The notes under the pieces are model-generated. The model ran no database searches and was not told where the DNA came from. It saw only the letters and a list, made by a program, of their open reading frames with translations. Made by a program: the position numbers and the translations under genes. From UBA1413 sp964650525 (GTDB taxonomy: Bacteria > Bacteroidota > Bacteroidia > Bacteroidales > Prolixibacteraceae), in contig CAZYUA010000023.1 in the NCBI GenBank assembly GCA_964650525.1, positions 1 to 64,000 on the forward strand: DNA of 64,000 nt, given 5' to 3'. The stretch's first letter is position 1; each line of letters starts with the position of its first letter. Below are positions 1-10,241 of this stretch, piece by piece.

Positions 1-3000
1 AACCAGCTGCCCTTTGCATGGTACGGCAAGGAGTACACCCTGGCAGGCACCTACCACGATACCATCTCTGCAGCCACAGGTTGCGATACCACCGCGGTGC
101 TGAACCTGACCATCCTGAATCTGGAAGTAAAAAAGGAAAGCGTCTCCATCTGCGATAATGAGTTGCCATTTATCTGGTACGGAAAGACCTATACGGCTGC
201 GGGGACTTACACAGACACCCTTGTGGCATCTGCAGGTTGCGATACCCTGGCTACGCTGGAACTGACGGTCCGTCTCTGTCTGCCCCCGGTTGTGACTTGC
301 ATGCCGGATACGGCAGTTCAGTGTTTCGACGAGATTCCCGCTGCACCGGTCTCACTCATACCGTTTACTGCTGCCGGCGGTTCTGTATCAGGCAGTTGCG
401 GCTTCGGACCCGATACGGTTGTTTACCATTCTGACATCATTGCCGGAGTATGCCCCAGAGCCCTTACCCGTACTTACTCAGTGGCTGATCGATGCGGCGT
501 CACGGTAACCTGTGACCAAACCATTACCATCGATGATACCACAGCGCCCACGCTGAGCTGTCCGGCTGACATTCCGGTGGCTCCGGGGAAACCGGTACCC
601 CCGCCCTATGGCAGCTGGGCTGCCTTCACGGCTGCCGGTGGCCTGGGCGATGACCACTGCGGCTTGGACAACACCACCTTTATCCTGGCGGATGCTGACA
701 CGGTGTTTACCCTGCTGAAGGACACCATTACCCGCCTTTACCAGATTGCCGACTCCTGCGGACTTCCGGCCACCTGCAGCCAGCAGATCATCGTAGACAA
801 GGATGCGCAATTCACCATGAGCTGCCCGACCGATACCCTGGTTGTCGCCTGTATGGCGGAAGTCCCGGCCCCCTTTGCCGACGGGGAAGCGGGATTCAAC
901 GCCTGGGAAGCCGGCGGAGGCAACGCCACCAGCCGCTGCGGCATCCTCAAACGGAGCTTCCGTCTTCTGACCCGGAACCTGGAAGGCAGCTGTCCCACCT
1001 ACCTGATAAGAACCTACGAACTCACCGACTCCTGCGGCAACAAAGCCCAGTGTGACCAGGTCACCGGCATCCACGACCAACAGCCGCCGGTGATCACGGC
1101 CTGTCCGGCAGACACCACCCTCTTCGAATTGATGGGGCAGACCCTTCCCGTGCCCTATGCCACCCCGGAAGAATTCTACAGCAAGGGTACCGCCACCGAC
1201 AACTGCGGCATCGCATCGGTGACCTCCACCGACCGGGAGATCGGTGTGAACCCGAGGGTGATCGAACGCACCTATGTCCTGGCCGACAGTTGCGGCAATA
1301 CAGACGACTGCGTCCAGCTGATCACCATACGCCCGGCCCTGCCGCCCGGAATCGAATGTCCGCTGCCCGTTGAGATCCAGTGCCGTACCGACATACCCGG
1401 AGCCTATGCGGATCCTGTAACTTTCCAGGGGGGAGGAGGCAAACTGTACGACTATACGGCGTTTGGCTCTCAACCCGACATTTCAGACGGGAAAAGCTGC
1501 CCGGAGACCCTCCGGCGCACCTACTATGCCGTTGGCATGGCCGGAGATTCCGCTTTCTGCACCCAGGCGATCCTCATTGATGATACCGAGCTGCCGTTAG
1601 CCACGGATACCAGGGTGACAGTAACGATCCGCACAACCTCTGACCGGCGCATCGACTACGGTGACCTGGAACGGTGGGCCGGCATCACCGACAACTGCGG
1701 CATGAATAAGAGCTATGCAAACCGCCTGTCGCGGAGGCTGATTTCCACTTGTCCCGATGTGGAACAGATGTTTTATGAAGTCAGGGATAACTGCGGAAAT
1801 CCGCTTACCATCGAGGTGATCCGCACCATCGAGGAGGTGGCGCCCACCCTTTCTTCCGGCAGCATCAACGGCTCGCAGACGGCCTGCACGATAGCCCCGC
1901 CCTATACCACAACGCAGGAATGGATAGGAGGAGGGCAAGGCCGTTCGGTCGACCCCCCCACGGCCATCCTTGTACACAGGAAGGAGAAGGATGAAATATC
2001 CACTTCCGGAAGCTGCGATACCACCCTTATCCGCACCTACCGGTTTTATGCATCTAAGTGCCTGGATCAGTATGCCTGGGTTGAATGGAAGGATACCCTC
2101 CGCACCAGGGATACGGAGCCGCCGACGGCCGACCCGTTGCCGGCCCTGGGACCCTACAACTGCTATGCGGAGATCCCGGCCGCCCACGCTGACAGCGTGA
2201 AAAACCTCCACGACAACTGCGGCCACAAGGTGACGGTAACCTGGACCGGCGACAGCCCCGACGAGGAATCCTGCCTCTATACGGTCACCCGCAGTTACCT
2301 GTTGGAGGACCGGTGCAACAACACGACAACCCTGCATCAGCTGATCCAAATCAGCGATACCGTGCCGCCGACGGCCGACCCGTTGCCGGCCCTGGGACCC
2401 TACAACTGCTATGCGGAGATCCCGGCCGCCCATGCTGACAGCGTGAAAAACCTCCACGACAACTGCGGCCACAAGGTGTCGGCAACCTGGATCGCCGACA
2501 GTCCCGGGAAGGATTCCTGCCGTTATACGGTCATCCGGAGATACAAAATTGCCGATCCGTGCGGCAATGCCGACACCCTGGAGCAGCAGATCGCCATTGA
2601 CTACCGGAAAGAACCGGTGGTACTGGAAATTCCGAAGTTGGAAGCCACCAACGGCTGCGCCCTGCCTGCTGAATACAAGACGTACGCCCAGTTTACGGAA
2701 GCGGGCGGAAAGGTTGACCTGTCGTTCTGTTCGTTTACCCGCGACACCGTCGGCATTACCCTGCTGGATGAAGATTTCGCCGGAGCAGGAGTACTGGGGA
2801 AGGTCACCCGTATCTACCAGGTCACCGATGCCTGCGGCAACAGCAGCACCTTCACCCAGGAGGCCCTGATCAACGATACCGAAGACCCGCAGATTGCCTG
2901 TCCGGCAGAGGTTTCCGGCATTTCGTACAAGATGATACCCGCCCCCCTGACGGAGAACTACTTCATCGAAAATAACCTCGTCACCGACAATTGCGGGATC

Positions 3001-6000
3001 GCCTCGGTCGAATGGGTGTTCCCCTCCGATTCGGTACAAAACGGGGTGGACATCACGGTTACGCGGACCTACCGGGTTACCGACCATGCCGGGCGCACCG
3101 CACAATGCAGCCACACCATCCGGGCGGTCATCGATGAGGAGTTAACGCTTACCTGTCCGCCGGATGATCTCTTCGAGTACGACTGTGTTTCCAGTATTCC
3201 GGCTCCCCTGAGCTGGAAGGAGTTCAGCAGCCAGGCCTCCTGGACCAGTTATTTCGGTGTCGACACCCTGCAATCCGGGTATGTCAGCGACTCTCAGCCG
3301 GCCAACCCCTGCCGCACACAGATTACACGAACCTACCGCCTCACCGACACCCTGGGAAGGCAGAAAACCTGCGAACAGAGGTTACGTTTCTACGACAGGA
3401 CTCCTCCGGAGAAGAGCTGTCCCGATCCGGTGGTTGTGGAATCCGGCCAGCCGGTGCCGCTGCCCATGACGCTCAGCACCTTCACCGGGACCTTCACAGA
3501 CCTATGCAACGGCCTCAGGAATACGCAGCCTGACTTCTTCAGGGCTCCCACCGATTCGGTCCGCCTGCCGGGGGTGCTGGCCGACACCCTCCGCATGACC
3601 TACCGGAGGTCAGACCAGTGCAACAATACCGCCATCTGTGTCCATACGATCATCATCAAAAAAAATATCGACTTCACCTTCGAATGCCCGCCGGCCGATA
3701 CAGTGCAGTGTTTCAGCGAACTGCCCGCCGTGCTGACCCTGGAGGCCTTCCGCGACAGCGGCGGCATTGCCCACAGCGAACTGGGCATCGACGAAAGCAC
3801 TTTCGCCATGACCTCTGAAACCGTGTCTGCGGAAAGCTGTCCGCGGCGGGTAACCCGCACCTACGAAATTGTTGACCTGTATGGGAACAAGCTCTCCGAT
3901 GACCATAGCATCGTGATTTGGGACACTCTCCCGCCCAAGATCACCTGTCCGGCGGACTACACCCTCGCTGCCGGGAAGGTGATTCCGCAGCCTTTCGCCA
4001 CCCTTTCCCTGTTCCGCGATTCCCTGGGCCTTGCAGAGGACAACTGCGGACTGGATACCCTTACCTGGAGCTATACATCCGTGCGTTCCAACCCCGGCTA
4101 CGGTGAGGCCATGACCGTCACCCACACCTATTCGGTGGCCGACAGCTGCGGCAATTCCGCCGTGTGCAGCCAGATCATCACCCTGCCGCCGTTTGCGGTA
4201 ACGGCAACAACAGTGGATGAGACCTGCCTGGATGACCGTAGCGGCAAGGTTACCGTCACCCTCGCCGGGGGTACGGCACCCTTCACCTGGCTATGGAGCG
4301 GTCCTGGTGGATTCACGTCTGCAGAGCGAGATATTTCAGGACTGAGGCCCGGCGTTTATCGTCTCGTTGCCACCGATGCCAACGGACTTCGCGATACGGT
4401 ATCCGCCCTTGTCGGCGCCGGGCGCACCCTGGCCTTTGCTGCTTCGGCCACCCACCTGTTGTGCCGCGGCGACTCGAGCGGAACGATCGGCCTCACCGTC
4501 ACCGGGGGTCTGGCGCCCTTCAGCTGGCAGTGGAGCGGGCCCGGCGGCTTCAGCTCCGCGGCAGAGGATGGCCTTACCCGTCTGGTGGCCGGCCTCTACA
4601 GGGTTACTGTCACCGATGCGGGAGGGTGCAGGAAAGATACCACGATCCTGCTCTCCGAACCCCCGGCCCTGGTGATCGGGGCACCCCGCGTTACCCACGT
4701 GGGATGCGCCGGAGGGAATACCGGAACCATCGCTGTCGACGAGCCCACGGGCGGAACCCCACCCTACCGCTACCGGTGGAGCAACGGCACGGAAGAGCGC
4801 TCGCTCACGCAGCTTGGGGCCGGCGATTACCGGCTTACCATCACCGACGGTAACGGCTGTCTCGACAGCTCCCTCGTGGTGACCATCCTTGAAGGCCAGG
4901 ATCTCGCCGAGCCTCTCTTCGATGCAGTGCCTCCTTTCTGCGCAGGCACAACAGCACCCGCGTTACCGGCAACCAGCACCAACGGGATTCAGGGAACCTG
5001 GTCGCCCGCCACAGTCAGCAATAACGCTTCGGGGGTCTATGTCTTCACCCCCGGTCCGGGCCAGTGCGCTGATACCACGCTGCTGCGGGTCGACGTGACA
5101 CCCAGGGTAACCCTCACCTTTGACTTGCCGGCGTCGGTGTGCCGCGGAACCATTTTTGCACTGCCCGACACCTCCCTCGAGGGTATCCGCGGAAGCTGGG
5201 ATTTCCCGGTGGTCGACACCAGTAACAACCCCTCGGCCCACTGGTTCACTCCCGAAGCAGGAACTTGCGCCAGCAGACTTTATAAAGAGATTTCTGTCGC
5301 GGCACTTCCGGCACTGCCACAGCTGGTGGTCACCCATCCCGACTGCGGGGCAAATCCCCTGGGGAGCATCCGGGTAATCACCCCGGCAGGGGCCGGTCTG
5401 GCGTACAGCCTTGACGGGACCGCCTACCAGACGTCGAGCCTGTTCACCGGGCTGGCGCCGGGACAAAAGTATACCGTCCGGGTGCGCAATGCCGCAGGCT
5501 GCGTCTCGTGGGCTGACACCACGATCCAGGCAGTGCAGGGTGCCCCGGATAAACCGGTCGTCAGTATTGTGCAGCCCACCTGCGCCGACACCCTGGGGAG
5601 ACTCACCATCACCTCGCCGGTGGAAGCAGGGATGACCTACAGCCTCGACGGCAACCTCTACCAGGGAAGCCCCCTCTTTGCCGGGCTGAAACCGGGACAG
5701 CAGTATACTGTCTTTGTCCGCAATGCCGCGGGCTGCGTTTCTCAGGCTGACACCACGATCCAGACAGTGCCGGGAGGCCCGGATAAACCCGTGCTGGTGA
5801 CCCTGGCACCCACCTGTGCCGACACCACCGGCACCATCACGGTTCACAGCCCCAAAGAGCCCGGCATGGGTTACAGCATCGACGGCACTGACTACGACAA
5901 TGTCTCCGGGGTTTTCAGCGGCCTCCCCACGGGGATCTATTTTGTCACGGCGCGCGACAACCAGGGATGCCTCTCTCCTGCTGCCAGCGACACCCTCAGG

Positions 6001-9000
6001 ATACCGGAGAACCCGCGTATCAACGCCCAGGCAGAGGATGTGTCGGCACCGGGTGCCCTCGACGGCAGCATCTCCTTCTCGGTATTCCCGGGCAGGGACT
6101 ACACCGTATCGCTGACCCTTCCAGACGCGACCACCGTAGTTTACACCCAGGAGACCGGCGTAATCCGGGATCTGGGCACCGGCAGCTATATCCTCTCGGT
6201 CACCGACCAGCTGGGTTGTCGCGCCGATACCGCCCTTTTCCTCTCGGGACCTTCGCTGCTTTCTGCCCCGGGCGATACGCTGGTCCAGTGCCGCGGTGAC
6301 CTGCCGGCATTGCTGACCACCCTGCAGGCCTTCCTGGATGGGGGAGGAAAGGCTGATCCTGCCTGTCCCGCCGATCCGGGAACCTTCACCTATACTGAAA
6401 AGAGCGACGGCGGAACCTGCCCGGAACGGATCGTCCGCACCTACTCGATGGTCGTCTGCGGAGCTACGGTCACGGATGAACAGGTGATCCTGGTCCACGA
6501 TACCATTCCGCCGGTGCTGGAGAACCTGCCGGCAGACTATGTGCAGATCGGAGAGACGGTGCCGCCGGTTTTGGGCAGCCTGGCGGACTACCTGCAGCAG
6601 CAGGGGGCGGATGCCGGCGACAACTGTGGTCTGGATCCCGCGAGCTTTGCCTACCGCCCTGAGCTGACCGACACCACGGCGCAGGGCGCCTATGCCGACA
6701 TTTACAATCGCGCCTATACGATCACCGATGGCTGCGGCAACCGCGACACCGCCTATCATCCGGTGGTGGTGCTGAAAAACTACAACTATACCTTTACCTG
6801 TCCCGATACGCTGTTCCTGGGATGCACGGATCCGCTGCCATTGCCACTGGCCACGCTCGGAGATTTCAACGCTGCCACGGGGGCTGTGGCCTTCAGCGAA
6901 TGCTGGATGCAGGATACGACTTTTACCCATACCGAAGTGCCGCTTTCCGGTATGTGCGGACCGATAACCCGGGAGTACAGGGTGCGCGACCTCTGCAACT
7001 TCCTTCACACCTGCACCCAGGTGATCATGATCACCGACACGGTGCCGCCTGTCATCACCTGCCCGGTACCGCCTGTTGCTGCCGGCGGCAGTGTGCCGGA
7101 GCCCTACGGGGATTCCGGGGAGTTCGAGGATGCCGGGGGTAAGCTCAACGACATTTGCGGTATCGACATAGCTTCCTTCCTGCTGGTGAAGGCCGACACC
7201 CTCAAGGCACCCTCAGGGGCGGCGGAGACCCTCCTGCGCCATTATGCAGTCAGCGACCTGTGCGGCAACAGCGACACCTGCACCCAGGTGATCCCCATAC
7301 AGCGGGTTGTCGACTTTGTATGTCCGCCCACCGCCAGTGTGGATTGCCCCGACGATGTGCTGCCGCCGCTGGCTTTCAACGATTTCGCAGCCCTGGGAAC
7401 TCCGCCCTACAGCAGTTGCGGCCTGATTCCGGCGAGCTTCGGGGCTGCCGACAGCACCGACCTGGCGGGCAAACGGATCCTGAGAACCTATCACATCACC
7501 GACGGTTGCGACAGCCTGATCACCTGCACCCAGGAGATCCGGCTTACCGACGACGAGCCGCCAACCTTTGATTGCATTCACGACACCGCCTATATGGATG
7601 CCACTGGCAGCTACACCTTCGTCAAGGGCGATGTACACGGACCTGTGAGCGACAACTGCCTGCCCGACAGTGTGAAGCTCAGCTACTCACCTCCGGCCAT
7701 CAGCTGCGACAGTGTAGGCCGCATCATCGCAGTGGAGGTGACGGCCACCGACTGGATCGGGAACAGCATCTCCTGCCGCACCACCGTGGCGGTACTCGAC
7801 ACCCTGGCGCCGGTGGCCGTGTGCCGCGATACTGTCCGGATTTACCTCGACGAAAACCAGAGCGCCAGGCTTACGACGTTGCAGACCGATGGAGGTACGA
7901 ACGACAACTGCGACCCCGGGCCGCTGGCGTATACCCTAAGCCGGGAGCAGTTTGGCTGCAACGACCAGGACGCCCACACGGTGACCATGACGGTCTCCGA
8001 CCGCTGGAAGAACCGCTCCACCTGCAACTCCACCCTTCTGGTGCTCGATACCATCGCTCCGGTGGCCCGCTGCAGGGACATCACCCTGCCTATCACCGAC
8101 GGGGAAACACTGGCCCTGTCACCTCAGGATGTGAACAACGGCAGCAGTGACAATTGCGGCATCCAGAGCCTGTCGTTCAGCGCGGGTAGCGAACTCTACT
8201 ACACCTGCAACAACACCGGCATAAACCAGGTGACCCTGATCGTCACCGACAAGTCGGGGAACCGCGACAGCTGCAAGGCTACCGTGACCATCGTGGGGAA
8301 TGAACCTCCCCGGGCGCAGGATGACGCGGAGCAGGTACTCCAGAACACTCTGCAGATGCTCTTTGTGTTGCGCAACGATGCCGACCCGAACGGCAAGCTC
8401 GATAAAACGAGTATCCGTATCGTCAGGCAGCCACAGTACGGAACAGCCATGGCCAATCCGGCCACCGGCACGGTAACCTACCAGTCGGAAGGCGGGTATT
8501 TCGGCAGCGACAGCTTCACCTACGCCATCTGCGACGACGGGGTGGCCTGCGGGGTACTCTGCGACACCGCCACGGTCCGCATTACCATCGTCGCCGGCAA
8601 CGAAGCCCCTGTGGCCACCAACGACGAACTGGATGCCGGCTGCCTGCCCGTCACCATCAACGTCCTGGGTAACGATTCCGACCCCGACAACAACAACATC
8701 ACCGTTACCCTCTTCCCGGTGAGGAATCCCCGCCACGGCGAGGTCCGTTCCCTGACCGACAACGGATGGCTGGTCTACGAAACCGCCCGCGGTTTCGTGG
8801 GCATCGACAGCCTGTGGTACGAAATCTGCGACGACGGGTACCTCCCGAAGTGCGACACCGGAACGGTGGTCATCACCGTATTTGAAGATGGCGACTGCGA
8901 CGGCATCCCCGACGAGGAGGTGACCGGTTTCTTGATTCCCGAAGGCTTCTCTCCCAACGGCGACGGCATCCACGACTATTTCGAGATCCGCGGCATCGAA

Positions 9001-9234
9001 AAATACCCGGATGCAGCCATCGCCATCTTCAACCGCTGGGGAAACAAACTGTACGAAAAACGCAACTACGGGAACCTGGCGGTATGGGGCAGCCAGCAGG
9101 AAGCCTGGTGGGGTGGCTACTCCGAAAGTAACCTCTCTATCGGCAAGAGGAAGGTACCCCCGGGGAATTACCTCTATATCCTCGACCTGGGGAATGGCAA
9201 AACCGAACGGGGAGCGGTCATGGTTTCCTACTAA
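1..9234 (+). CDS. Giant T9SS-secreted repetitive adhesin, 5' end cut off by window
   Basis: The reading frame is open from base 1 to the TAA at 9232-9234 (3,077 residues seen), so the true start lies upstream. Sequence seen: short repeats with the core WYGK...AGTY...AGCDT near the left edge, then more than ten HYR-like units of about 80-130 residues (PP-x-x-x-CP, GG-x-x-x-DNCG, RTY-x-x-x-D-x-CGN). From about residue 1398 SprB-type repeats follow (WSGPGGF, GLxPGxY). After further HYR units, two Ig/cadherin-like domains with NDxDP motifs occupy about residues 2767-2963. The last ~100 residues are a gliding-motility-associated (CHU_C, type B sorting) domain with FSPNGDGxxD and NRWGxxxY. Family knowledge: such domains route proteins through the type IX secretion system to the cell surface. 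Inferred role: adhesin or gliding/biofilm protein. The PorP/SprF gene next door is the expected partner. Confidence 0.9.
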   Translation, partial: NQLPFAWYGKEYTLAGTYHDTISAATGCDTTAVLNLTILNLEVKKESVSICDNELPFIWYGKTYTAAGTYTDTLVASAGCDTLATLELTVRLCLPPVVTCMPDTAVQCFDEIPAAPVSLIPFTAAGGSVSGSCGFGPDTVVYHSDIIAGVCPRALTRTYSVADRCGVTVTCDQTITIDDTTAPTLSCPADIPVAPGKPVPPPYGSWAAFTAAGGLGDDHCGLDNTTFILADADTVFTLLKDTITRLYQIADSCGLPATCSQQIIVDKDAQFTMSCPTDTLVVACMAEVPAPFADGEAGFNAWEAGGGNATSRCGILKRSFRLLTRNLEGSCPTYLIRTYELTDSCGNKAQCDQVTGIHDQQPPVITACPADTTLFELMGQTLPVPYATPEEFYSKGTATDNCGIASVTSTDREIGVNPRVIERTYVLADSCGNTDDCVQLITIRPALPPGIECPLPVEIQCRTDIPGAYADPVTFQGGGGKLYDYTAFGSQPDISDGKSCPETLRRTYYAVGMAGDSAFCTQAILIDDTELPLATDTRVTVTIRTTSDRRIDYGDLERWAGITDNCGMNKSYANRLSRRLISTCPDVEQMFYEVRDNCGNPLTIEVIRTIEEVAPTLSSGSINGSQTACTIAPPYTTTQEWIGGGQGRSVDPPTAILVHRKEKDEISTSGSCDTTLIRTYRFYASKCLDQYAWVEWKDTLRTRDTEPPTADPLPALGPYNCYAEIPAAHADSVKNLHDNCGHKVTVTWTGDSPDEESCLYTVTRSYLLEDRCNNTTTLHQLIQISDTVPPTADPLPALGPYNCYAEIPAAHADSVKNLHDNCGHKVSATWIADSPGKDSCRYTVIRRYKIADPCGNADTLEQQIAIDYRKEPVVLEIPKLEATNGCALPAEYKTYAQFTEAGGKVDLSFCSFTRDTVGITLLDEDFAGAGVLGKVTRIYQVTDACGNSSTFTQEALINDTEDPQIACPAEVSGISYKMIPAPLTENYFIENNLVTDNCGIASVEWVFPSDSVQNGVDITVTRTYRVTDHAGRTAQCSHTIRAVIDEELTLTCPPDDLFEYDCVSSIPAPLSWKEFSSQASWTSYFGVDTLQSGYVSDSQPANPCRTQITRTYRLTDTLGRQKTCEQRLRFYDRTPPEKSCPDPVVVESGQPVPLPMTLSTFTGTFTDLCNGLRNTQPDFFRAPTDSVRLPGVLADTLRMTYRRSDQCNNTAICVHTIIIKKNIDFTFECPPADTVQCFSELPAVLTLEAFRDSGGIAHSELGIDESTFAMTSETVSAESCPRRVTRTYEIVDLYGNKLSDDHSIVIWDTLPPKITCPADYTLAAGKVIPQPFATLSLFRDSLGLAEDNCGLDTLTWSYTSVRSNPGYGEAMTVTHTYSVADSCGNSAVCSQIITLPPFAVTATTVDETCLDDRSGKVTVTLAGGTAPFTWLWSGPGGFTSAERDISGLRPGVYRLVATDANGLRDTVSALVGAGRTLAFAASATHLLCRGDSSGTIGLTVTGGLAPFSWQWSGPGGFSSAAEDGLTRLVAGLYRVTVTDAGGCRKDTTILLSEPPALVIGAPRVTHVGCAGGNTGTIAVDEPTGGTPPYRYRWSNGTEERSLTQLGAGDYRLTITDGNGCLDSSLVVTILEGQDLAEPLFDAVPPFCAGTTAPALPATSTNGIQGTWSPATVSNNASGVYVFTPGPGQCADTTLLRVDVTPRVTLTFDLPASVCRGTIFALPDTSLEGIRGSWDFPVVDTSNNPSAHWFTPEAGTCASRLYKEISVAALPALPQLVVTHPDCGANPLGSIRVITPAGAGLAYSLDGTAYQTSSLFTGLAPGQKYTVRVRNAAGCVSWADTTIQAVQGAPDKPVVSIVQPTCADTLGRLTITSPVEAGMTYSLDGNLYQGSPLFAGLKPGQQYTVFVRNAAGCVSQADTTIQTVPGGPDKPVLVTLAPTCADTTGTITVHSPKEPGMGYSIDGTDYDNVSGVFSGLPTGIYFVTARDNQGCLSPAASDTLRIPENPRINAQAEDVSAPGALDGSISFSVFPGRDYTVSLTLPDATTVVYTQETGVIRDLGTGSYILSVTDQLGCRADTALFLSGPSLLSAPGDTLVQCRGDLPALLTTLQAFLDGGGKADPACPADPGTFTYTEKSDGGTCPERIVRTYSMVVCGATVTDEQVILVHDTIPPVLENLPADYVQIGETVPPVLGSLADYLQQQGADAGDNCGLDPASFAYRPELTDTTAQGAYADIYNRAYTITDGCGNRDTAYHPVVVLKNYNYTFTCPDTLFLGCTDPLPLPLATLGDFNAATGAVAFSECWMQDTTFTHTEVPLSGMCGPITREYRVRDLCNFLHTCTQVIMITDTVPPVITCPVPPVAAGGSVPEPYGDSGEFEDAGGKLNDICGIDIASFLLVKADTLKAPSGAAETLLRHYAVSDLCGNSDTCTQVIPIQRVVDFVCPPTASVDCPDDVLPPLAFNDFAALGTPPYSSCGLIPASFGAADSTDLAGKRILRTYHITDGCDSLITCTQEIRLTDDEPPTFDCIHDTAYMDATGSYTFVKGDVHGPVSDNCLPDSVKLSYSPPAISCDSVGRIIAVEVTATDWIGNSISCRTTVAVLDTLAPVAVCRDTVRIYLDENQSARLTTLQTDGGTNDNCDPGPLAYTLSREQFGCNDQDAHTVTMTVSDRWKNRSTCNSTLLVLDTIAPVARCRDITLPITDGETLALSPQDVNNGSSDNCGIQSLSFSAGSELYYTCNNTGINQVTLIVTDKSGNRDSCKATVTIVGNEPPRAQDDAEQVLQNTLQMLFVLRNDADPNGKLDKTSIRIVRQPQYGTAMANPATGTVTYQSEGGYFGSDSFTYAICDDGVACGVLCDTATVRITIVAGNEAPVATNDELDAGCLPVTINVLGNDSDPDNNNITVTLFPVRNPRHGEVRSLTDNGWLVYETARGFVGIDSLWYEICDDGYLPKCDTGTVVITVFEDGDCDGIPDEEVTGFLIPEGFSPNGDGIHDYFEIRGIEKYPDAAIAIFNRWGNKLYEKRNYGNLAVWGSQQEAWWGGYSESNLSIGKRKVPPGNYLYILDLGNGKTERGAVMVSY
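2118..2478 (+). repeat. Near-identical 115-bp direct repeat inside the adhesin gene
   Basis: Bases 2118-2232 recur at 2364-2478 with one difference (C at 2187, T at 2433). The 246-bp period is 82 codons and keeps the frame. The flanking parts of each unit are much more diverged, which suggests recent duplication or gene conversion. Confidence 0.9.
5330..6005 (+). repeat. Three tandem SprB-like repeats in the adhesin
   Basis: Three consecutive units of roughly 80 residues share the order P-x-C-A, Y-S-x-D-G, LFxGLxPGQxYTVxVRNAAGC and D-T-x-x-I. The first two are much closer to each other than to the third. The nucleotide period is about 240 bp. Confidence 0.75.
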
Positions 9235-9296
9235 ATAAACATTTGATCATAATAAGTATTTATCGGCAGGCAGGCAACGGGTTAATGGGTTTATTC

Positions 9297-10229
9297 ATGC
9301 GGAAGGTTACACTTATAGGGTTAATGGTTCTGGTGGCAGCCACCTGGAGTTTCAGGGGTATGGCGCAGCAGGACCCTATCTTCACGCAGTATATGTTCAA
9401 CACCCAGGCGATCAACCCCGCCTATGCCGGCATCTGGGAAAAAATCGGCTTCAACACCCTGGTGCGCAAACAGTGGGCAGGCATCACCCGGTCGCCCTTC
9501 ACCCAGCTTTTCTCGTTCCACTCTCCCATATTCAACGAAAACATCGGCATCGGGCTGAACATCATCAACGACACCTATGGGTACGAAGAAAGGCTCAGCA
9601 TCTTTGCGGATTATGCCTATGAAATCATCCTGGAGCCCAATCTTTTTCTCCGCTTCGGGCTGAAAGCCGGGTTTATGAACTACCAGAACCCCCTGTCGCG
9701 TTACCGGCTGGTCGATGGTCAGTTCGATCCCGCCTTTCAGGAGGACATAGAAATTCCCTTTATGCCCAACTTCGGTGTAGGGTTGTTCCTGTACAACGAC
9801 AATTTCTATGCAGGATTTTCCATACCCAGGCTGCTCGAAAATGAGTTTGTGTCGAACCGGAACAACTACATCACGCTGATCGAGGCCCGGCATGTATACC
9901 TGAACACCGGGTATGTCTTCAGTCTGAACGACAATTTGAAATTCAAGCCGGCCTTCATGTTCCGGGCGGCTTTGGGGGCTCCCTTTCAGATAGACCTGAG
10001 CGCCAACTTTATGTTGCACGACAAGCTCTGGCTCGGGGCCATGGTGCGTACCGGCGATGCTCTCTGCTTCATGGCGCAGTGGGTGTTCGACAACAACCTC
10101 CGCCTGGGCTACGCCATGGATATCACCTTCTCCGACATCTACAAATACCAGAACGGCACGTACGAGTTCACCCTCAGCTACGATGTCGACTTGTACGGCC
10201 GTCACTACCGTGCGTCGAAGTACTTCTGA
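9297..10229 (+). CDS. PorP/SprF family type IX secretion membrane protein
   Basis: A 310-residue outer-membrane protein of the PorP/SprF family. The ATG at 9297 gives a clean signal peptide (MRKVTLIGLMVLVAATWSF, then MAQQ). Two upstream in-frame starts (TTG 9243, ATG 9285) only add residues before it. The mature N-terminus carries the family hallmark QDPxFTQYMFN and NPAYAG, followed by alternating aromatic strands and a Y-rich C-terminus typical of these barrels. It starts about 60 bp after the giant adhesin ends on the same strand. Family knowledge: SprF-like proteins sit beside and assist export of a specific CHU_C-domain adhesin. I infer that this protein serves the adhesin upstream. Confidence 0.92.
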   Translation: MRKVTLIGLMVLVAATWSFRGMAQQDPIFTQYMFNTQAINPAYAGIWEKIGFNTLVRKQWAGITRSPFTQLFSFHSPIFNENIGIGLNIINDTYGYEERLSIFADYAYEIILEPNLFLRFGLKAGFMNYQNPLSRYRLVDGQFDPAFQEDIEIPFMPNFGVGLFLYNDNFYAGFSIPRLLENEFVSNRNNYITLIEARHVYLNTGYVFSLNDNLKFKPAFMFRAALGAPFQIDLSANFMLHDKLWLGAMVRTGDALCFMAQWVFDNNLRLGYAMDITFSDIYKYQNGTYEFTLSYDVDLYGRHYRASKYF

Positions 10230-10241
10230 GCTGCGGGTGTG

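Noticed and set aside
1597..3114. 505-codon minus-strand frame in the adhesin region
   Set aside because: Same reason: antisense to conserved HYR-like repeats.
4963..7008. 681-codon minus-strand frame in the adhesin region
   Set aside because: Shadow of the repetitive adhesin; no domain, and its composition mirrors the repeats.
1..9234. Regular repeats as a CRISPR or satellite array
   Set aside because: The repeats are in frame, degenerate at nucleotide level and encode HYR/SprB protein domains.
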